Source: Magicicada septendecula
Taxonomy: Eukaryota; Arthropoda; Insecta; Hemiptera; Cicadidae
DNA length: 64,000 nucleotides
Assembly (NCBI GenBank): GCA_034769895.1
Contig: CM068369.1
Coordinates: 146,217,574 to 146,281,573 of the forward strand
Direction of reading: 5' to 3'
Positions 49,364 to 60,291 of this stretch are shown piece after piece; position 1 is the stretch's first letter, and every line of letters starts with the position of its first letter. Under the pieces are notes generated by a model that did no database searches, was not told where the DNA came from, and saw only the letters and a program-made list of their open reading frames with translations. The position numbers were made by a program, and so were the translations under genes.

Positions 49364-52300
49364 CTATACATGGAGACGAATTTTTTTAGTAGGTGGGGAG
49401 GTGTCGTCGTCGTCGTTCTCCATGTTGATGCGTTGTCGTATCCGATAATGACCGTATGCAAGTGTATCATGACCATTGTCTAATATATAACGCTTATCAT
49501 CATACGGTGACAACGCTTGCTTATTTACACGCATCGTGTACAGCGTATGATGATCGCTACGTAAACAAAGCGCACTGGTAGAAAACTGACAATGATCAGT
49601 GAGACACTTGCGATACATATCGTGTCGCAGACTCCTCTTAATTGCAACTCGAGGCACACCTTTACATACACGTTTTTGACACTCTTGGGTGGGATCTTCG
49701 TGGGCCACAAGGAACGAATAACATTTCGCACGGAGACCCACGAATTCTCTAATAGGACGACCACACGTTTCATCCTTGAACAGGCCGACAACCTTTTTGT
49801 TCTTAAGGCTATAACAAGGATGAGACGTAGGGTAATCCGATGTGTCAAAAACGTGTAGGTCCTTCTTCATGTCTGCATACAAGTCTGATGTTTGAATGCT
49901 ATACATCAGACTGTCTGTATCTGTCATTAATAATTTAACGTTGCAGCCGTACTTGGCGACAGCATAACGATAATGAAAGTCGTACATTATCGTTTTGCTA
50001 ACGTCAAGCACCGTGAAGCCGACATACACGGGACGGGAAAGAACAATGGATTTTTTACGGAGTGAGAGCCCCACCAGATCGTTCGTATAACGAATCATAC
50101 GTTTTAGCCTAGGTGTGGAAACTAGTTTTTGAAGCCGTCGTTCATTCGAGACTAGTTCAAAGTCTATATGTTTCCGTACGTTCTCCAGCGACTTACCGTA
50201 TACGGCGTTGTTCATCAGTTTGAAAAGGTCTTTTTCAATTTTTCAAAGCTGTTGACGGCTGTTTGCCTCTTGCGGGTGTTGAAATCGATAAACGGTTTCA
50301 ACCAAGCGCTTTACTTAAAACACAACACCCTATGAGTCGCTTTCAGCTCTAAGCCAAGACTTAAATACAATTTCAAATTTCGATAATGGAGAACGTAATT
50401 TTGTTTGTCCTCCAAAGTTGTTAACAACTTCTCTACGGATGACCCTGATTCGTTATACGATGATCTGTATATACTCTCGTGTAAACGTTTGGAAAAGGGA
50501 GAAAGGATATCGAGTGTTACGCGCTGGCGCACAGGTGCAAGTGGGTAGTCGGAATGCAGGTCGTGTAAGGTATCGGGATAGTGTAGGTCGACTTCGAGGA
50601 TGTACCCGATGTCGGAATCATCACTCACATTACGTACGTCCAAGGACTCGATTTCGTTACGATCGAGCCATCGGAAGTCTGCGTAAGGGAGTGTTTGCGA
50701 CATGGCTGCACCGTATAAATTATTACAGTCTGTATACAGAATGAAGGAGGTCGGTTTCGATACATCGTACTGATCTGGAATCAGAGGATTGTTAGCGACT
50801 GCGTGACGGTTGGATATCATCGCGCAGCCTCCGCGGACCCCAGACTCAAGGAACAGATGCATATTTATCTCTGTTAACAGCTCTAATTCGACCCCTGTCA
50901 TTTTTAGCATCGCGTTCCAAGCGAGTCCGGGAAGCGAGTAAAAATGACATGGGTCCAAGCAGTAATCGCGTAAGGCCATGTCTCGGAAACTTTCAAAGAC
51001 ATCGGCCAGCAGCATTACGTCTGTCAACAAATACAAATCGTGGTAATCGCCAAACGTACGCAGATTGAATGCACTCCACACGTTTTGTGCGTGCTCGTAA
51101 TCTGCGTCCGAAATAGCCGATTCCAATAACCGGTTATCAAAGTGTTCACGAGCGGGTAGACTTGATTCGTTGAACCGATCAATGCTGTCAACGTACGCGT
51201 AAGGGTATACTCCCTTGCGTACGAGCAGATTGGTCTGTTCGTCGAAACCCCGTCTAAGCATTTCCTCTCTGAGCAAAGGAAATTGGCTCCCGGACGTGGA
51301 CAGATTGGTAACGAGTGTGTCCAGAGAGCGATTAAGAAATTGAAAAGAGTCTACGAAACGCAAGGGACCCAGGGAGAACGACACGTAACGCTCACTGGAT
51401 GTTGCAATGCAGGATACGTGTTGGTCCTTATATTTTCCTAAACCCAGCATTAAATGGTGACAGTCGTAGCCACGAAGGTTGTGAAAGAAGACGGGGATAT
51501 GACGAGGCATCTTGTAGCTTAGATTACAGCTATTGTGGGCTGCTCCCAAGAATTTCCCCGTAAGATGACAATGATTGCGTACCTTGTCATCGTCTGTCAA
51601 AGGGCGCTCACACAAATGACAAACGGTGGCGTTAGTGAATGCAACATTGTCATCATCGGACATAATTATTTGCACGTTATGTCGTACTACCTTCATCATA
51701 TCCTCGGCGTCTTTCATCAACCACGAGAAGAAAGTGTCTACAACGTTTTCACCTCGATAAACTTTAGCCTCTCTCCAGAGTCTGTGTGTATGATCCACGA
51801 TAGCATAGGAGAAACCTGACGGAATATGTATCGCTTCGTATGATGTGGACGATACAGGAGGAGAAGTTATTTTCTGACGGGCACAGTTGCTATCAACTGA
51901 GTAGAATTCGCCTAACTCGTGCACTGTCGTCGGGACGTTGTTACCAGGTGAACACGATTGAAGCGGAGTGATGAGAGACTCGAAGTCGGCGTAGACGGTA
52001 AAGGGTACTTTAAGACAGTGCGCGTAATTTTTAAATGACATAAACTTCTCCTCCTCTGTAGGCATTTTGGTTTTCTGCTCGCCGTGAGGTGTGCAGTAGG
52101 GGAGATGATCGGACAGACCATGTTCTGTGGTGAAACGATGCAGGCAGTAGTCACAGTAAAATGATTGGCCGTTGTGTTGTGTTAGGGATGATAATAATCT
52201 ACTCATGTTACTGATAAGACAGTAATGTTTTCGGCTATTTGTATCGGACAGAAGTAAAAGATTAACATGATGTAATCTGTCCTTATTGGGGGTAATTCTT

Positions 52301-53061
52301 AACGGATAAACCTCATTTTTTGATTCGTTTCTGATATTGTCGTCTATATCATAGCCGAAAACGTTTATAGAAATGTTGGGATTCTGTGTTTCAAATTTAG
52401 AAAGTGAGTTTATAGAAACAGGGTACTCGATACCGGACATATTTATTGTGTTTTTGAATAAGAGGTATTTTGAAACACGTTCTTTATCTCTTACTTGAGG
52501 GTGTATGTGAGCTAGTACGGACCATAGAAAACACATTTCATCTTGGGAGTTCTTGATGTTGACTACTGCCCTGGTGAGTGCAAGTTTTCGCGGGGTTGGA
52601 AGGTGGGAGGATGCTGCTAGAGGTCGGTACCGTCCAACAACTAGTTCCAGCTTCAGTACAGCATCCACCGACCATCCGCTCCCGTCACGGGTAAAATTGG
52701 ATATGCTATTCATGATTTTATCGTAGGATTCATCGAGTAGACAGTTCAAATCGTCGTTGTCGTCCGTGAGCAACGTACGACAACGTCCGTGGAAGACGGC
52801 GTCTTTGGTTACCTCTTTTTCTTCGCCGCTGTCACCATCTAACACAGTTTTAGTGAAACGTATCCTGCACGCAATATGCCATTTGATACTGCGTAAACGT
52901 GCTTGTTCTGCCAGAATATCCTTGCACAATAAAGGTCGCACCTCGGTCATTATCGGTACTATATCTTGATCTTCTTCTTCTTCTGTGTACACAGGTAGAT
53001 AATTAAAAGTTGTGAGACATCCTCTAATACTACTGTTTCGCACGATATAAAATCGTGTCAT
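49364..53061 (-). pseudogene. Protein-primed-type family B DNA polymerase (PolB) of a virus-like element, broken twice
   Basis: Replicates the DNA of Polinton/adintovirus-like elements when intact. The likely start is the ATG at 53061, directly after a splice-like acceptor (TTTCAG); the upstream Cys-Val codons come from the (CA)n tract. In order: a C2H2-like finger (FYCDYCLHRF...DHLPYC, ~residues 295-320), Exo I YADFESL (~357), an Endo VII/HNH-like insert (CHLCERPLTDDDK...NHCH...HNSCNL, ~475-510), Exo II FFHNLRGYDCHHLM, Exo III region DVMLLADVFESF, motif A DCNNLYGAAM, motif B NNAVYGKSLEN and motif C TDTDSL (about 49910-49927). A TAA at 50311-50313 and a frameshift in an A/T-rich run near 50235-50250, between motifs A and B, break the frame; all catalytic motifs otherwise remain. 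Total length ~1,230 codons. Confidence 0.9.
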
Positions 53062-53105
53062 ATCTGAAACAATAGAAACACATGTATTAGCTAATAGGAA
53101 TGATG

Positions 53106-53228
<123 letters not shown>

Positions 53229-53292
53229 TTCATGTTTGAGGTAAATAGATAGTACACGTTAGTAATAGGCTAGTTTATTGCAAACTGTGAAG

Positions 53293-53643
53293 ATGGCAGC
53301 TACTCCTGATTTTAGCATTGAAAGTGAAAGAAGAAAATCGTTCAAGTATTGGGAAGTGACGTTTGTCAGTCCCGACGAGTTAGCGTTTGCCGGGTTTTAC
53401 TACTATCCGCTAAATTATGATGTTTGTGGACATAGTATGTCATTCATAGACGATAGAGTTAAATGCTTTTGTTGCGGAATTGAATTAGTTCATTGGAGAG
53501 AAGGTGACATACCTATGGTGGAACATGAAAAATTTTCTCCGTCATGTCAATTTCTAAACGATGTCAAGAGACAATATATTGGGGAGAAGGTGACAAACCT
53601 ATGTCAGAACATAAAAAATTTTCTCCGTCATATCAATTTCTAA
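53293..53643 (+). CDS. Single-BIR (IAP-like) protein beside PolB
   Basis: From the ATG at 53293 (context 'gaagatggcag') the frame has 116 codons. It contains a complete BIR zinc-binding fold: RRKSFKYW, PDELAFAGFYY, VKCFCCGIELVHW, GDIPMVEHEKFSPSC, with the C-x2-C...H-x6-C ligands in place (residues 58, 61, 78 and 85 from this start). BIR domains bind caspases or IAP antagonists and inhibit apoptosis; single-BIR genes are carried by several large DNA viruses and insect hosts. No RING finger follows. An 86-bp tandem duplication beginning at the end of the BIR puts the downstream codons out of frame, so the last ~30 residues are probably aberrant. The gene is divergent from PolB. Origin (host capture versus ancestral element gene) is open. 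Confidence 0.8.
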   Translation: MAATPDFSIESERRKSFKYWEVTFVSPDELAFAGFYYYPLNYDVCGHSMSFIDDRVKCFCCGIELVHWREGDIPMVEHEKFSPSCQFLNDVKRQYIGEKVTNLCQNIKNFLRHINF

Positions 53644-53667
53644 ACAACGTCAAGAGACTATCTTATA
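53495..53667 (+). repeat. 86-bp tandem duplication at the end of the BIR gene
   Basis: 'ggagagaaggtgaca' through 'aaacgatgtcaagagac' (from 53495) recurs from 53581 with ~8 substitutions. The 86-bp offset is not a multiple of three, so the second copy is read in another frame. Confidence 0.9.
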
Positions 53668-53955
53668 CATGTTAATTCATATCAAACAAATTTGGTTTGC
53701 TGCATAATTATAGAGAGAGACAATTGGTATTTAAAAAAATTTTTTACCTTGTTGAGGATGTCCCTGTTCCTACTGATGTTCTGGATTCTGCTGAAGGTCA
53801 GACATGGTAATATTCAGACGTGAGAGTGAATACTGAAAAACAAAGAAACTGTTATAACGCTGGTATTATGTTAGTGTATCTTAAACGCTTTATATCTCAC
53901 AAAGTAAATTAGAATATCAATTTGTAACATACAATTTGTAGCACAGTAGTGTTCA
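53668..53955. other. Flank between the BIR gene and the LINE
   Basis: On the minus strand an ATG at about 53808 opens MSDLQQNPEHQ, then a TAG, then EQGHPQQ, ending in CAAG|GTAAAA like a splice donor. This might be the first coding exon of another element gene, broken by one stop; its product is unknown. Nothing else is recognised. Confidence 0.3.
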
Positions 53956-53970
53956 GCAACACGAACGATT
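53956..53970. repeat. Target-site duplication of the LINE, left copy
   Basis: GCAACACGAACGATT, identical to 58715-58729. Its final TT merges into the T-run that represents the LINE poly(A) tail. Confidence 0.95.
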
Positions 53971-54129
53971 TTTTTTTTTCGCTCTGGGCTTTGCGGTTGT
54001 GCGTCGCAGAGACGAACCGCACGGGAACTGAGTTCCGAGCTACCTTCTGGAGCTCCTGCCTCGTGGCCCTGCCCAAGTAGGGCGCGTGCTCTATAGCAGG
54101 CCGATTCTCGGCTGTTGTGCTAGCCTACG

Positions 54130-56782
54130 CTAGCGCAGTATGCACCGAGGGCGTTTCCACGAATCACCTGGGCGTATACGGTACCTTCCCAGCCCAGTCA
54201 CTAGAGGATTGCCTGGGAACCTCGCCGCACGTGCATAAAATTTGCGTGCAAGCCGCCTGTCGTCTAAGGAGCGGACGCCAAGTCCTCTCCTTAGAAGGCG
54301 AGATGAGAAGCGACGGGGGACTTTGGCCGCTAGCCGAAGCCCCCTGTCGAGGACGCTCTGCAACTTCTTTTTATGCATTGCGGCGAGGTAACCCCAGACC
54401 GGGCAGGCGTAGGTAATGACCGGCAGCAGATACGCGCCGACGATCATCCTACCCAATTTCCTGGTCATGGCTGAGCTGATCAGGAGTGGAAACAGTGCGC
54501 ACAGGCGAGTGGATGCTCGCTTTAGAACTGTCTGTGCGTGGGTACGCCAGGTGAGCCGACGGTCGAGGTGTAAGCCGAGGTACTTGACCTCGTTGGACCA
54601 GCGCAAGTACGTTCTGCCGATACGTAGTTGCCTAACGGGGTTCTTCCGTCGCTTGGAGAATTCGACGGCTACGCTCTTGGTGGCGTTGAGTTGCACTCTC
54701 CAATTCTCAGTCCAGTCCACGAGCGTGTCGAGCTGGCGCTGCAGTCGTAGGACGGCCCTTTCCTCATGACGATCGGCCGTAAATACGGCCGTGTCGTCAG
54801 CGTAGAGGGCCATCTGGACTCCAGGCTGTCTCGGCACGTCGTTGACGTAGATCGAGAACAGAAGGGGGCCTAGAACACTACCTTGAGGGACGCCGGCTGT
54901 GATTCGTCTCTCGGAAGAGACAGAATCGCCAACTCTCACGCAGAAGGTCCTCTCCGTCAGAAAGCTAGCAACCAGATGGAGGTAGCAGTCCGGGAGCTGG
55001 ACTTCCCTAAGTTTGAATAAAAGGCCATCATGCCATACGCTGTCGAAGGCTTTCTCAACATCTAAGAAACAGCCAACGGTCCGTTCTCTCCGACACCCGG
55101 CTTCCGTGATGCTTTCCACCAGTCTCATCAGTTGATGAGTGGTCGAATGCCCCACACGAAAGCCGAACTGTTCGGGGACCAGCACGTCAAAGTTGGTTAG
55201 ATGCTCTCGTACACGACGCTGTACGAGGCGCTCAAAAACCTTGGACGTAGCGGAAAGTAGGCTGATAGGCCGGAGGTTTTCCGAGCGGGTGGTATCCTTT
55301 CCCTGCTTCGGGATCACCGTCGCCTTTCTCCATTTCTTGGGAAAGTAGGCCAGTCTAAGACACGCGTTGAACAAATCAGTCAAGAATTGAACTCCAGGCT
55401 CGGGAAGAAGTCGTAGAGCGGTGTTGGTAACACCGTCCGGGCCTGGAGCCTTTCTTGGCTGAAGGTCAGCGAGCCGATCTGAGACCTCTTCCAAAGAGAT
55501 GGGTTCGGGCTCCGCCGTGATCGGAAGAGACAGAAAGTCTTCCACAGCCATCTCGACTTGTTCGTCGAAGTCCCAGTCCATGGGCGGGTTGGGAGCGAAC
55601 TGACGCTCGAAACACAAGCCCAAGTACTCGGCCTTCTCCTCCGGGCGACCCATTGGCGGGAAGTGGAGGTCGGCGCCTCCGTCCCGTCAATGCGGTAGGT
55701 ATTCTGTACGGGTGAGATTGCGGGTCCGCATCCCCCGTTCGGGCCACGTCGAGTTCCCAACAGCTACGTCGGAACGCCTTCAGACTGCCACGCAGTCGTC
55801 CGGTGAGCCGATTGTATGCTGCCTTATCGGCCGGATCACGGGTCCTCTGCCAACGTTTCCGGAAGTAATTCCTCTCGCGAGCGAGAAGAGAGACTTCCTC
55901 AGGGATGCGTTGGTAGTCAGGCGTGAAGCCAGCTCGCGTACGTGAAGACACGCCTATAGCCGAGATGATTGCCTCTTCGATTCCCGCAACTGCTTCGTCT
56001 AGGAGGCGAACGGAATCGAGTGGGGCCGCTGGCGGCAATCTACGGCACAAGGCCGGGCCGTAGCGATCCCAATCGATAACCTTCTGCTTGTCAGAACGTG
56101 TATAGGCGTGCTGGGTAGCGACGTGGACCAAGATAGGGTTGTGGTCGGATGTCAGCTCCGTAAGTGAGAATACCTCGTCCGGACAGACAATTCCTTGGGT
56201 CACCGCGATGTCCAGAACATCGGGAGCCGCGTTAGGCAGTGACGGAAAGAACGTGGGTTGCGCTGGACCAAACACCATCGCCCGGCGCGATTCAACAAAA
56301 CTGAGCAAGCGCCTCCCGTTCGGAGTAGTCAGGCGACTATTCCAAACGCGATGCTTGCAATTCAGATCGCCGGCCAAAATTACCCTTCGATGGGAATCGA
56401 AGATGACGTCCAGGTCGCTGACAAGGAGTTCAGCTTGTGGGGGCTTGTAAGCTGAGACCACGAGGACGCCGCCAAGAGCTCCGTGGACCTCAATGGCGGT
56501 GGCCTCCAGGTTGGTAAGCTGCGGCAAAGCGACACGATGATGACCTATGGAGGTCCTCACCGCGATCGCCGTGCCGCCTCCTCGTCGGCCAACTCGGTCA
56601 TCCCGATAGACCACGTAATTTGGTAATCGAAACCGGTTCGCCGGGGTCAGGTGGGTTTCCCCGAGGAGAAGTACGTCGGGTTTGAACCGAGCCAGGAATT
56701 CAAGAAGGTCGGAATGCTTGGTACCGATGTTGTTAGCATTCCAGGCTACGAGCGAGAGATTTCGTCTAAGGGCTCGGTTCAT
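54130..56782 (-). pseudogene. LINE ORF2: endonuclease-reverse transcriptase, one frameshift
   Basis: Encodes the machinery for target-primed reverse transcription. The ATG overlaps the ORF1 stop as ATGA (56779-56782). The first ~380 codons are an APE-type endonuclease: SLVAWNANNIG, LLGETHL, VSAYKPP, ILAGDLNCKHRVWN and TSDHNPI. The reverse transcriptase follows: RKAPGPDGVTN, LRPISLLSATSKVFERL, EQFGFRVGHST, FLDVEKAFDSVWHD, GVPQGSVLGPLLF and the catalytic LYADDTAVF (54784-54810), then a C-terminal region with KYLGLHLDRRLTWRTHA. A one-base frameshift near 55640-55655, in the linker between the two domains, is the only visible lesion. Without it the protein would be ~884 residues, normal for Jockey elements. 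Antisense open frames here are GC-driven shadows. Confidence 0.92.
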
Positions 56783-58602
56783 AGAAGACCTATGACTTCG
56801 CAGGCTTCCACCAAGAGCATGAATCTCTCAGTTGGGTCAGCAGTTTCCAGGCGGGCTCGGATGGACCTGAAGGTAGATGCGACTTTCGGGAGGTCGTAGC
56901 TAGACAGAAAGCCGCGGACGAACTGTGCGTCATTGGAACTGACGGACTGGGTGGTTTGCCTGGAAACTGAGGCCGCATAAGAGCGACCAGGTGTTACGGC
57001 AGATCGGGTCATGGTGGAAGCCATAGGACCAGGGCCAGACGGTTTTGGATCAGCGGCAGGAAAAGTACGCTGTTGCGCTTCGTCGGACTTATACCGGGAA
57101 GCAAGACTTTTCTTGGGCTGTGGGCAGGCAGGAGCTCGGGGCCGAGCATCCGGTGTGGGTATCCCTTTGTTCCTGGGTTTGATGCCTGCTCGCGGAAATC
57201 GCGGAGGTGGCAGGGGCGGCGAGGCTACCTCTGGTTTAGAGGCGGGAGTAGGAGGTTCCGCGGAGGTGGAGGGTTCATTCTCCGGCTCCAAAACCGAGAT
57301 AACAGCTACTGGGCGTGTCTCTGCTGTGGAAGGAGACGCGGTACGTTTAGTTGCCTTTGTAGGGGCTGGAGGTGGAGCCGGAGAGGGCGCGCGCCGTGCC
57401 GGTTGTGCCTGAGGTTTAGGCCTAGCCTGCATTTTAGGCTGTCTAGGTTGGGGCTGCATAACTGGCTGCCGTGGCTTCGGGAGGGGCCCCTGCGGCTTTT
57501 GCTTCCGCAGGAGCTCCGACTTATAGACCGGGCAGTTTACGTTAGACGCTGCGTGGCCTTGGCCACAATTTATGCAGCGAAATTTGGTTTTGTCTGCCAC
57601 AGTGCAGGCCTGTGTTGAATGTCCCAGAGAACATCGGAGACAGGCCGGGGCATTGCGGCAGACGTCGGTGTGATGGCCGAACCTCTGGCACCGGTGGCAC
57701 TGCGCAAGCTTGCCCTGGGGTCGACTGGTTTCCACCCGGACGCGGAAGCCAAACAGCCGCGTCAGGTGGAAAATTTTATCAGCAGCCTCGCCCTTCTCGA
57801 GCTGGAGACGGACGAGCGGGAGAGGTACTCGGGTTTCTGAGTGAGTGTACAGGCGGAAAATTGCCTGCACCGGGTACCCGAGGTCGCGGAGTTCCAAGAG
57901 GATCTCCTGAGGATCAGTGTGCGCGTCAAGCCCTCGCAAAATGACAGACAAGGGCTTGACTCGCTTAGGAGTGAAGGTATGATATTGGAGGTTATGTGCT
58001 TGGAGGAAGGCCTCGACCAAGCGATGGTCCTCGAGCTGGCGGACGACAATCCTGACCGTATCACCGCCAAGCAGCTTCAGGTCAAGCTTGTCGGCCGACA
58101 GGCCGTGGGCCGCGATCAGCCGTCTGTATAAGGCGGCGACATTTGACACGCTATGGACGTACAGGGGCGGCGCACGACCAACAGCGGCAGCAGCCGGAGC
58201 TGCTGTCGAAGCGGTCGGAACCGCGGCCTGTGGGCCCTGAGAAGGTCCAATGTCCATGGCCGAGGTCTGAGAGGAAGCGGTTGGGTGAGTCCTCTTGGGC
58301 TTCTTAGCCGGGCGATTACGCCGACCAACGGTCGCGAACTCGCCCGACTCGTCGGCCGGAAGAGGAGGAATCGGGTTAGGGAGAGGATCGTCCGTCTCCA
58401 TCGCCCGAGGCGAATCAGGCGAGTCGCCCAGATGGGGCAGCAAGGCGGGGCCGAGCGACTCGGCACTTGGGCCGTTGCCTGTAGAAGGCATGCTGGCCAG
58501 GTGCGGCGGCTGCCGGGCATAGACTGCTAGGCAGTCACTGCCAGACGCCAGGGATCTCGGGTCCGGCCGAAGCCGGATTACCCGCGCGTCTTCCTTGTTC
58601 AC
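56779..58602 (-). CDS. LINE ORF1: Gag-like nucleocapsid protein
   Basis: An uninterrupted 607-codon frame. ORF1 proteins of Jockey elements bind the element RNA and direct the complex to the nucleus. The N-terminal ~200 residues are Pro/Ala/Ser-rich. Then comes a PRE_C2HC-type domain (VILRGLDAHTDPQEILLELR, ~residues 220-290) and three zinc knuckles: CHRCQRFGHHTDVC, CLRCSLGHSTQAC and CINCGQGHAASNVNC (~300-360). A long Pro/Ala/Lys-rich linker and a short conserved C-terminus (RGFLSSYDLPKVASTFRSIR) follow. The stop overlaps the ORF2 ATG, consistent with termination-reinitiation. The intact frame suggests a recent insertion. Confidence 0.92.
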   Translation of the reverse strand: MNKEDARVIRLRPDPRSLASGSDCLAVYARQPPHLASMPSTGNGPSAESLGPALLPHLGDSPDSPRAMETDDPLPNPIPPLPADESGEFATVGRRNRPAKKPKRTHPTASSQTSAMDIGPSQGPQAAVPTASTAAPAAAAVGRAPPLYVHSVSNVAALYRRLIAAHGLSADKLDLKLLGGDTVRIVVRQLEDHRLVEAFLQAHNLQYHTFTPKRVKPLSVILRGLDAHTDPQEILLELRDLGYPVQAIFRLYTHSETRVPLPLVRLQLEKGEAADKIFHLTRLFGFRVRVETSRPQGKLAQCHRCQRFGHHTDVCRNAPACLRCSLGHSTQACTVADKTKFRCINCGQGHAASNVNCPVYKSELLRKQKPQGPLPKPRQPVMQPQPRQPKMQARPKPQAQPARRAPSPAPPPAPTKATKRTASPSTAETRPVAVISVLEPENEPSTSAEPPTPASKPEVASPPLPPPRFPRAGIKPRNKGIPTPDARPRAPACPQPKKSLASRYKSDEAQQRTFPAADPKPSGPGPMASTMTRSAVTPGRSYAASVSRQTTQSVSSNDAQFVRGFLSSYDLPKVASTFRSIRARLETADPTERFMLLVEACEVIGLL

Positions 58603-58714
58603 GACGATGCGGGAGGAGCTGGGCTAACGACCAGCTTCGTTGAATACCAGTCCTTACCAAGACTGGTGTCCACTGGCCCCTTTACCCCGGCGATATCCTA
58701 GCTCGCTTACCACT

Positions 58715-58729
58715 GCAACACGAACGATT
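58715..58729. repeat. Target-site duplication of the LINE, right copy
   Basis: GCAACACGAACGATT, identical to 53956-53970, directly abutting the LINE 5' end. Confidence 0.95.
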
Positions 58730-58932
58730 GTGAAGTTCACCGGTTATATATTGTGATGGCAGCGGTATGCGAACATCTGCTCTCCGGTACCAGCGGTGGA
58801 CACAGCGAGTCAATCAGACATCAGCAGCCACCGAGACGTAACCAACTTCGTGTTCGGAGCTAGCCAATCAGCGATGCCAGTTAGTTAATAAAACCTGAGC
58901 CGACAGAAAATTTTGAAAGTTCCGCGTCAGCG

Positions 58933-59163
58933 ATGGATTTCGCTGGGTCGGCAGCTGACTCTACAACCAGTGTCGGAAGAAGAGGAGGACTGCAGTACGC
59001 CGTGAACAGCAGGCGCAGCCGCCGAACATCTCAGCGCGGCACTACCAACATCGCCGTTCTCACAACTCGGTCCTTTTTAGGACCACCAAAAACACTAGAG
59101 TGTACGATTGGTGCCAGTTGTCATGCGGCAAGCCTTTTGTCCGATGAAACCTTCCACAGTTGA
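58933..59163 (+). CDS. Possible small basic protein, unrecognised
   Basis: A 76-codon frame starting at an ATG in good context ('agcgatgg'), with an Arg-rich stretch (VNSRRSRRTSQRG). Upstream, 58730-58932 is GC-balanced and has a TATATA-like box (58746) and 'ttaataaaac' (58888), so it could be a promoter region. I recognise no homologue, and it could be chance or the first exon of an element gene displaced by the LINE. Confidence 0.25.
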   Translation: MDFAGSAADSTTSVGRRGGLQYAVNSRRSRRTSQRGTTNIAVLTTRSFLGPPKTLECTIGASCHAASLLSDETFHS

Positions 59164-59204
59164 AACCTGCTCTACAAAACGCTTCACACGAAGCGTTATG
59201 TTAA

Positions 59205-59560
<356 letters not shown>

Positions 59561-59572
59561 TGGATGGACGGA

Positions 59573-59801
59573 CGTAACGAGTGTGTCCAGAGAGCGATTA
59601 AGAAATTGAAAAGAGTCTACGAAACGCAAGGGACCCAGAGAGAACGACACGTAACGCTCACTGGATGTTGCAATGCGTACGTTATGTCGTACTACCTTCA
59701 TCATATCCTCGGCGTCTTTCATCAACCACGAGAAGAAAGTGTCTACGACGTTTTCATCTCGATAAACTTTAGCCTCTCTCCAGAGTCTGTGTGTATGATC
59801 G
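59573..59801 (-). pseudogene. Rearranged PolB fragment with internal deletion
   Basis: 59573-59676 matches 51308-51411, and 59677-59801 matches 51674-51804, so ~262 bp of PolB (including the Endo VII-like insert and Exo II) has been deleted and the ends joined. The orientation is that of the main PolB copy. Sequence identity is very high, so the event looks recent relative to most repeats here. Confidence 0.88.
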
Positions 59802-59932
59802 ACGTTACCACCACCACCACCACTATCACATTCTACTGTCCTTTTGTGATGAATATTCTATCATTGTTTGATACAGACGTGTTCACTAGTGTCTTCTAAT
59901 AATGTCGTTTTTTGTAAAGTTTAATGCTGTAA
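59801..59932 (+). pseudogene. Leader and first 11 codons of the 97-residue gene
   Basis: Matches 7286-7440 with small deletions, including the (CCA)n, the leader and the ATG with MSFFVKFNAV, then diverges. The orientation is opposite to the adjoining PolB fragment relative to their arrangement in the right copy, so an inversion or separate capture joined them. Confidence 0.88.
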
Positions 59933-59937
59933 TATCA

Positions 59938-60291
59938 TGCATTACAACACGGTATCAGAGAAAGCGACGAGGCGTTTAGAAAAAATTACAGACCGATTCT
60001 GGAACCGTTAGAAACTATTTCACGAAAGTTAAGTGGTGATATAATGGAGGAGGGGAGGAGGAGAAGAAGAGCCTACACAACATGTAATAACTGAAAACGA
60101 AAGTGGCACGCAGAGTCATAACGCTTCTCATTTCAGTGACAATAGCGCATGGAACCCTAACACTTTACATTTCAGTGACGATTCATTAGCAAACAAATAT
60201 ATGCGTTTGTGCGAATCGGCTGACTGTAAACGGATTATAGATCGTATGTATGGTGTTCGATACGAAGGTGGTAAATTTATGATAGGTGTTT
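59938..60291 (+). pseudogene. DUF8207-like protein fragment, frameshifted
   Basis: One frame gives ALQHGIRESDEAFRKNYRPI and LEPLETISRKLSGDIMEEG; after a frameshift in a purine-rich run (~60045-60070) it continues QHVITENESGTQSHN, FSDDSLANKYMRLC, IIDRMYGVRYEGGKFMIG and then stops. The order (an N-terminal helical segment, a variable acidic linker, then 'YGVR...K-MIG') resembles a family of unknown function (DUF8207-like as I recall) found with PolB/jelly-roll elements in hydra and arthropods. The rest of the domain is missing. Confidence 0.45.

Larger units (their letters stand above)
53971..58714 (-). mobile_element. Near-complete Jockey-type LINE, 4.7 kb
   Basis: A non-LTR retrotransposon on the minus strand: 5' untranslated region (58714-58603), ORF1 (58602-56779), ORF2 (56782-54130), short 3' untranslated region and a 9-base tail (T-run 53971-53979). 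A perfect 15-bp target-site duplication flanks it, so both ends are defined and the 5' end is not truncated in the usual way. It is GC-rich compared with the AT-rich surroundings. The 5' end begins CAGTGG, which could serve as an initiator-type internal promoter (inference). The insertion interrupts the PolB element locus, so it is younger than that element. Confidence 0.92.

Noticed and set aside
54117-58530. Several 70-180-codon plus-strand and alternate-frame ORFs
   Set aside because: They are shadows of the GC-rich LINE genes on the minus strand.
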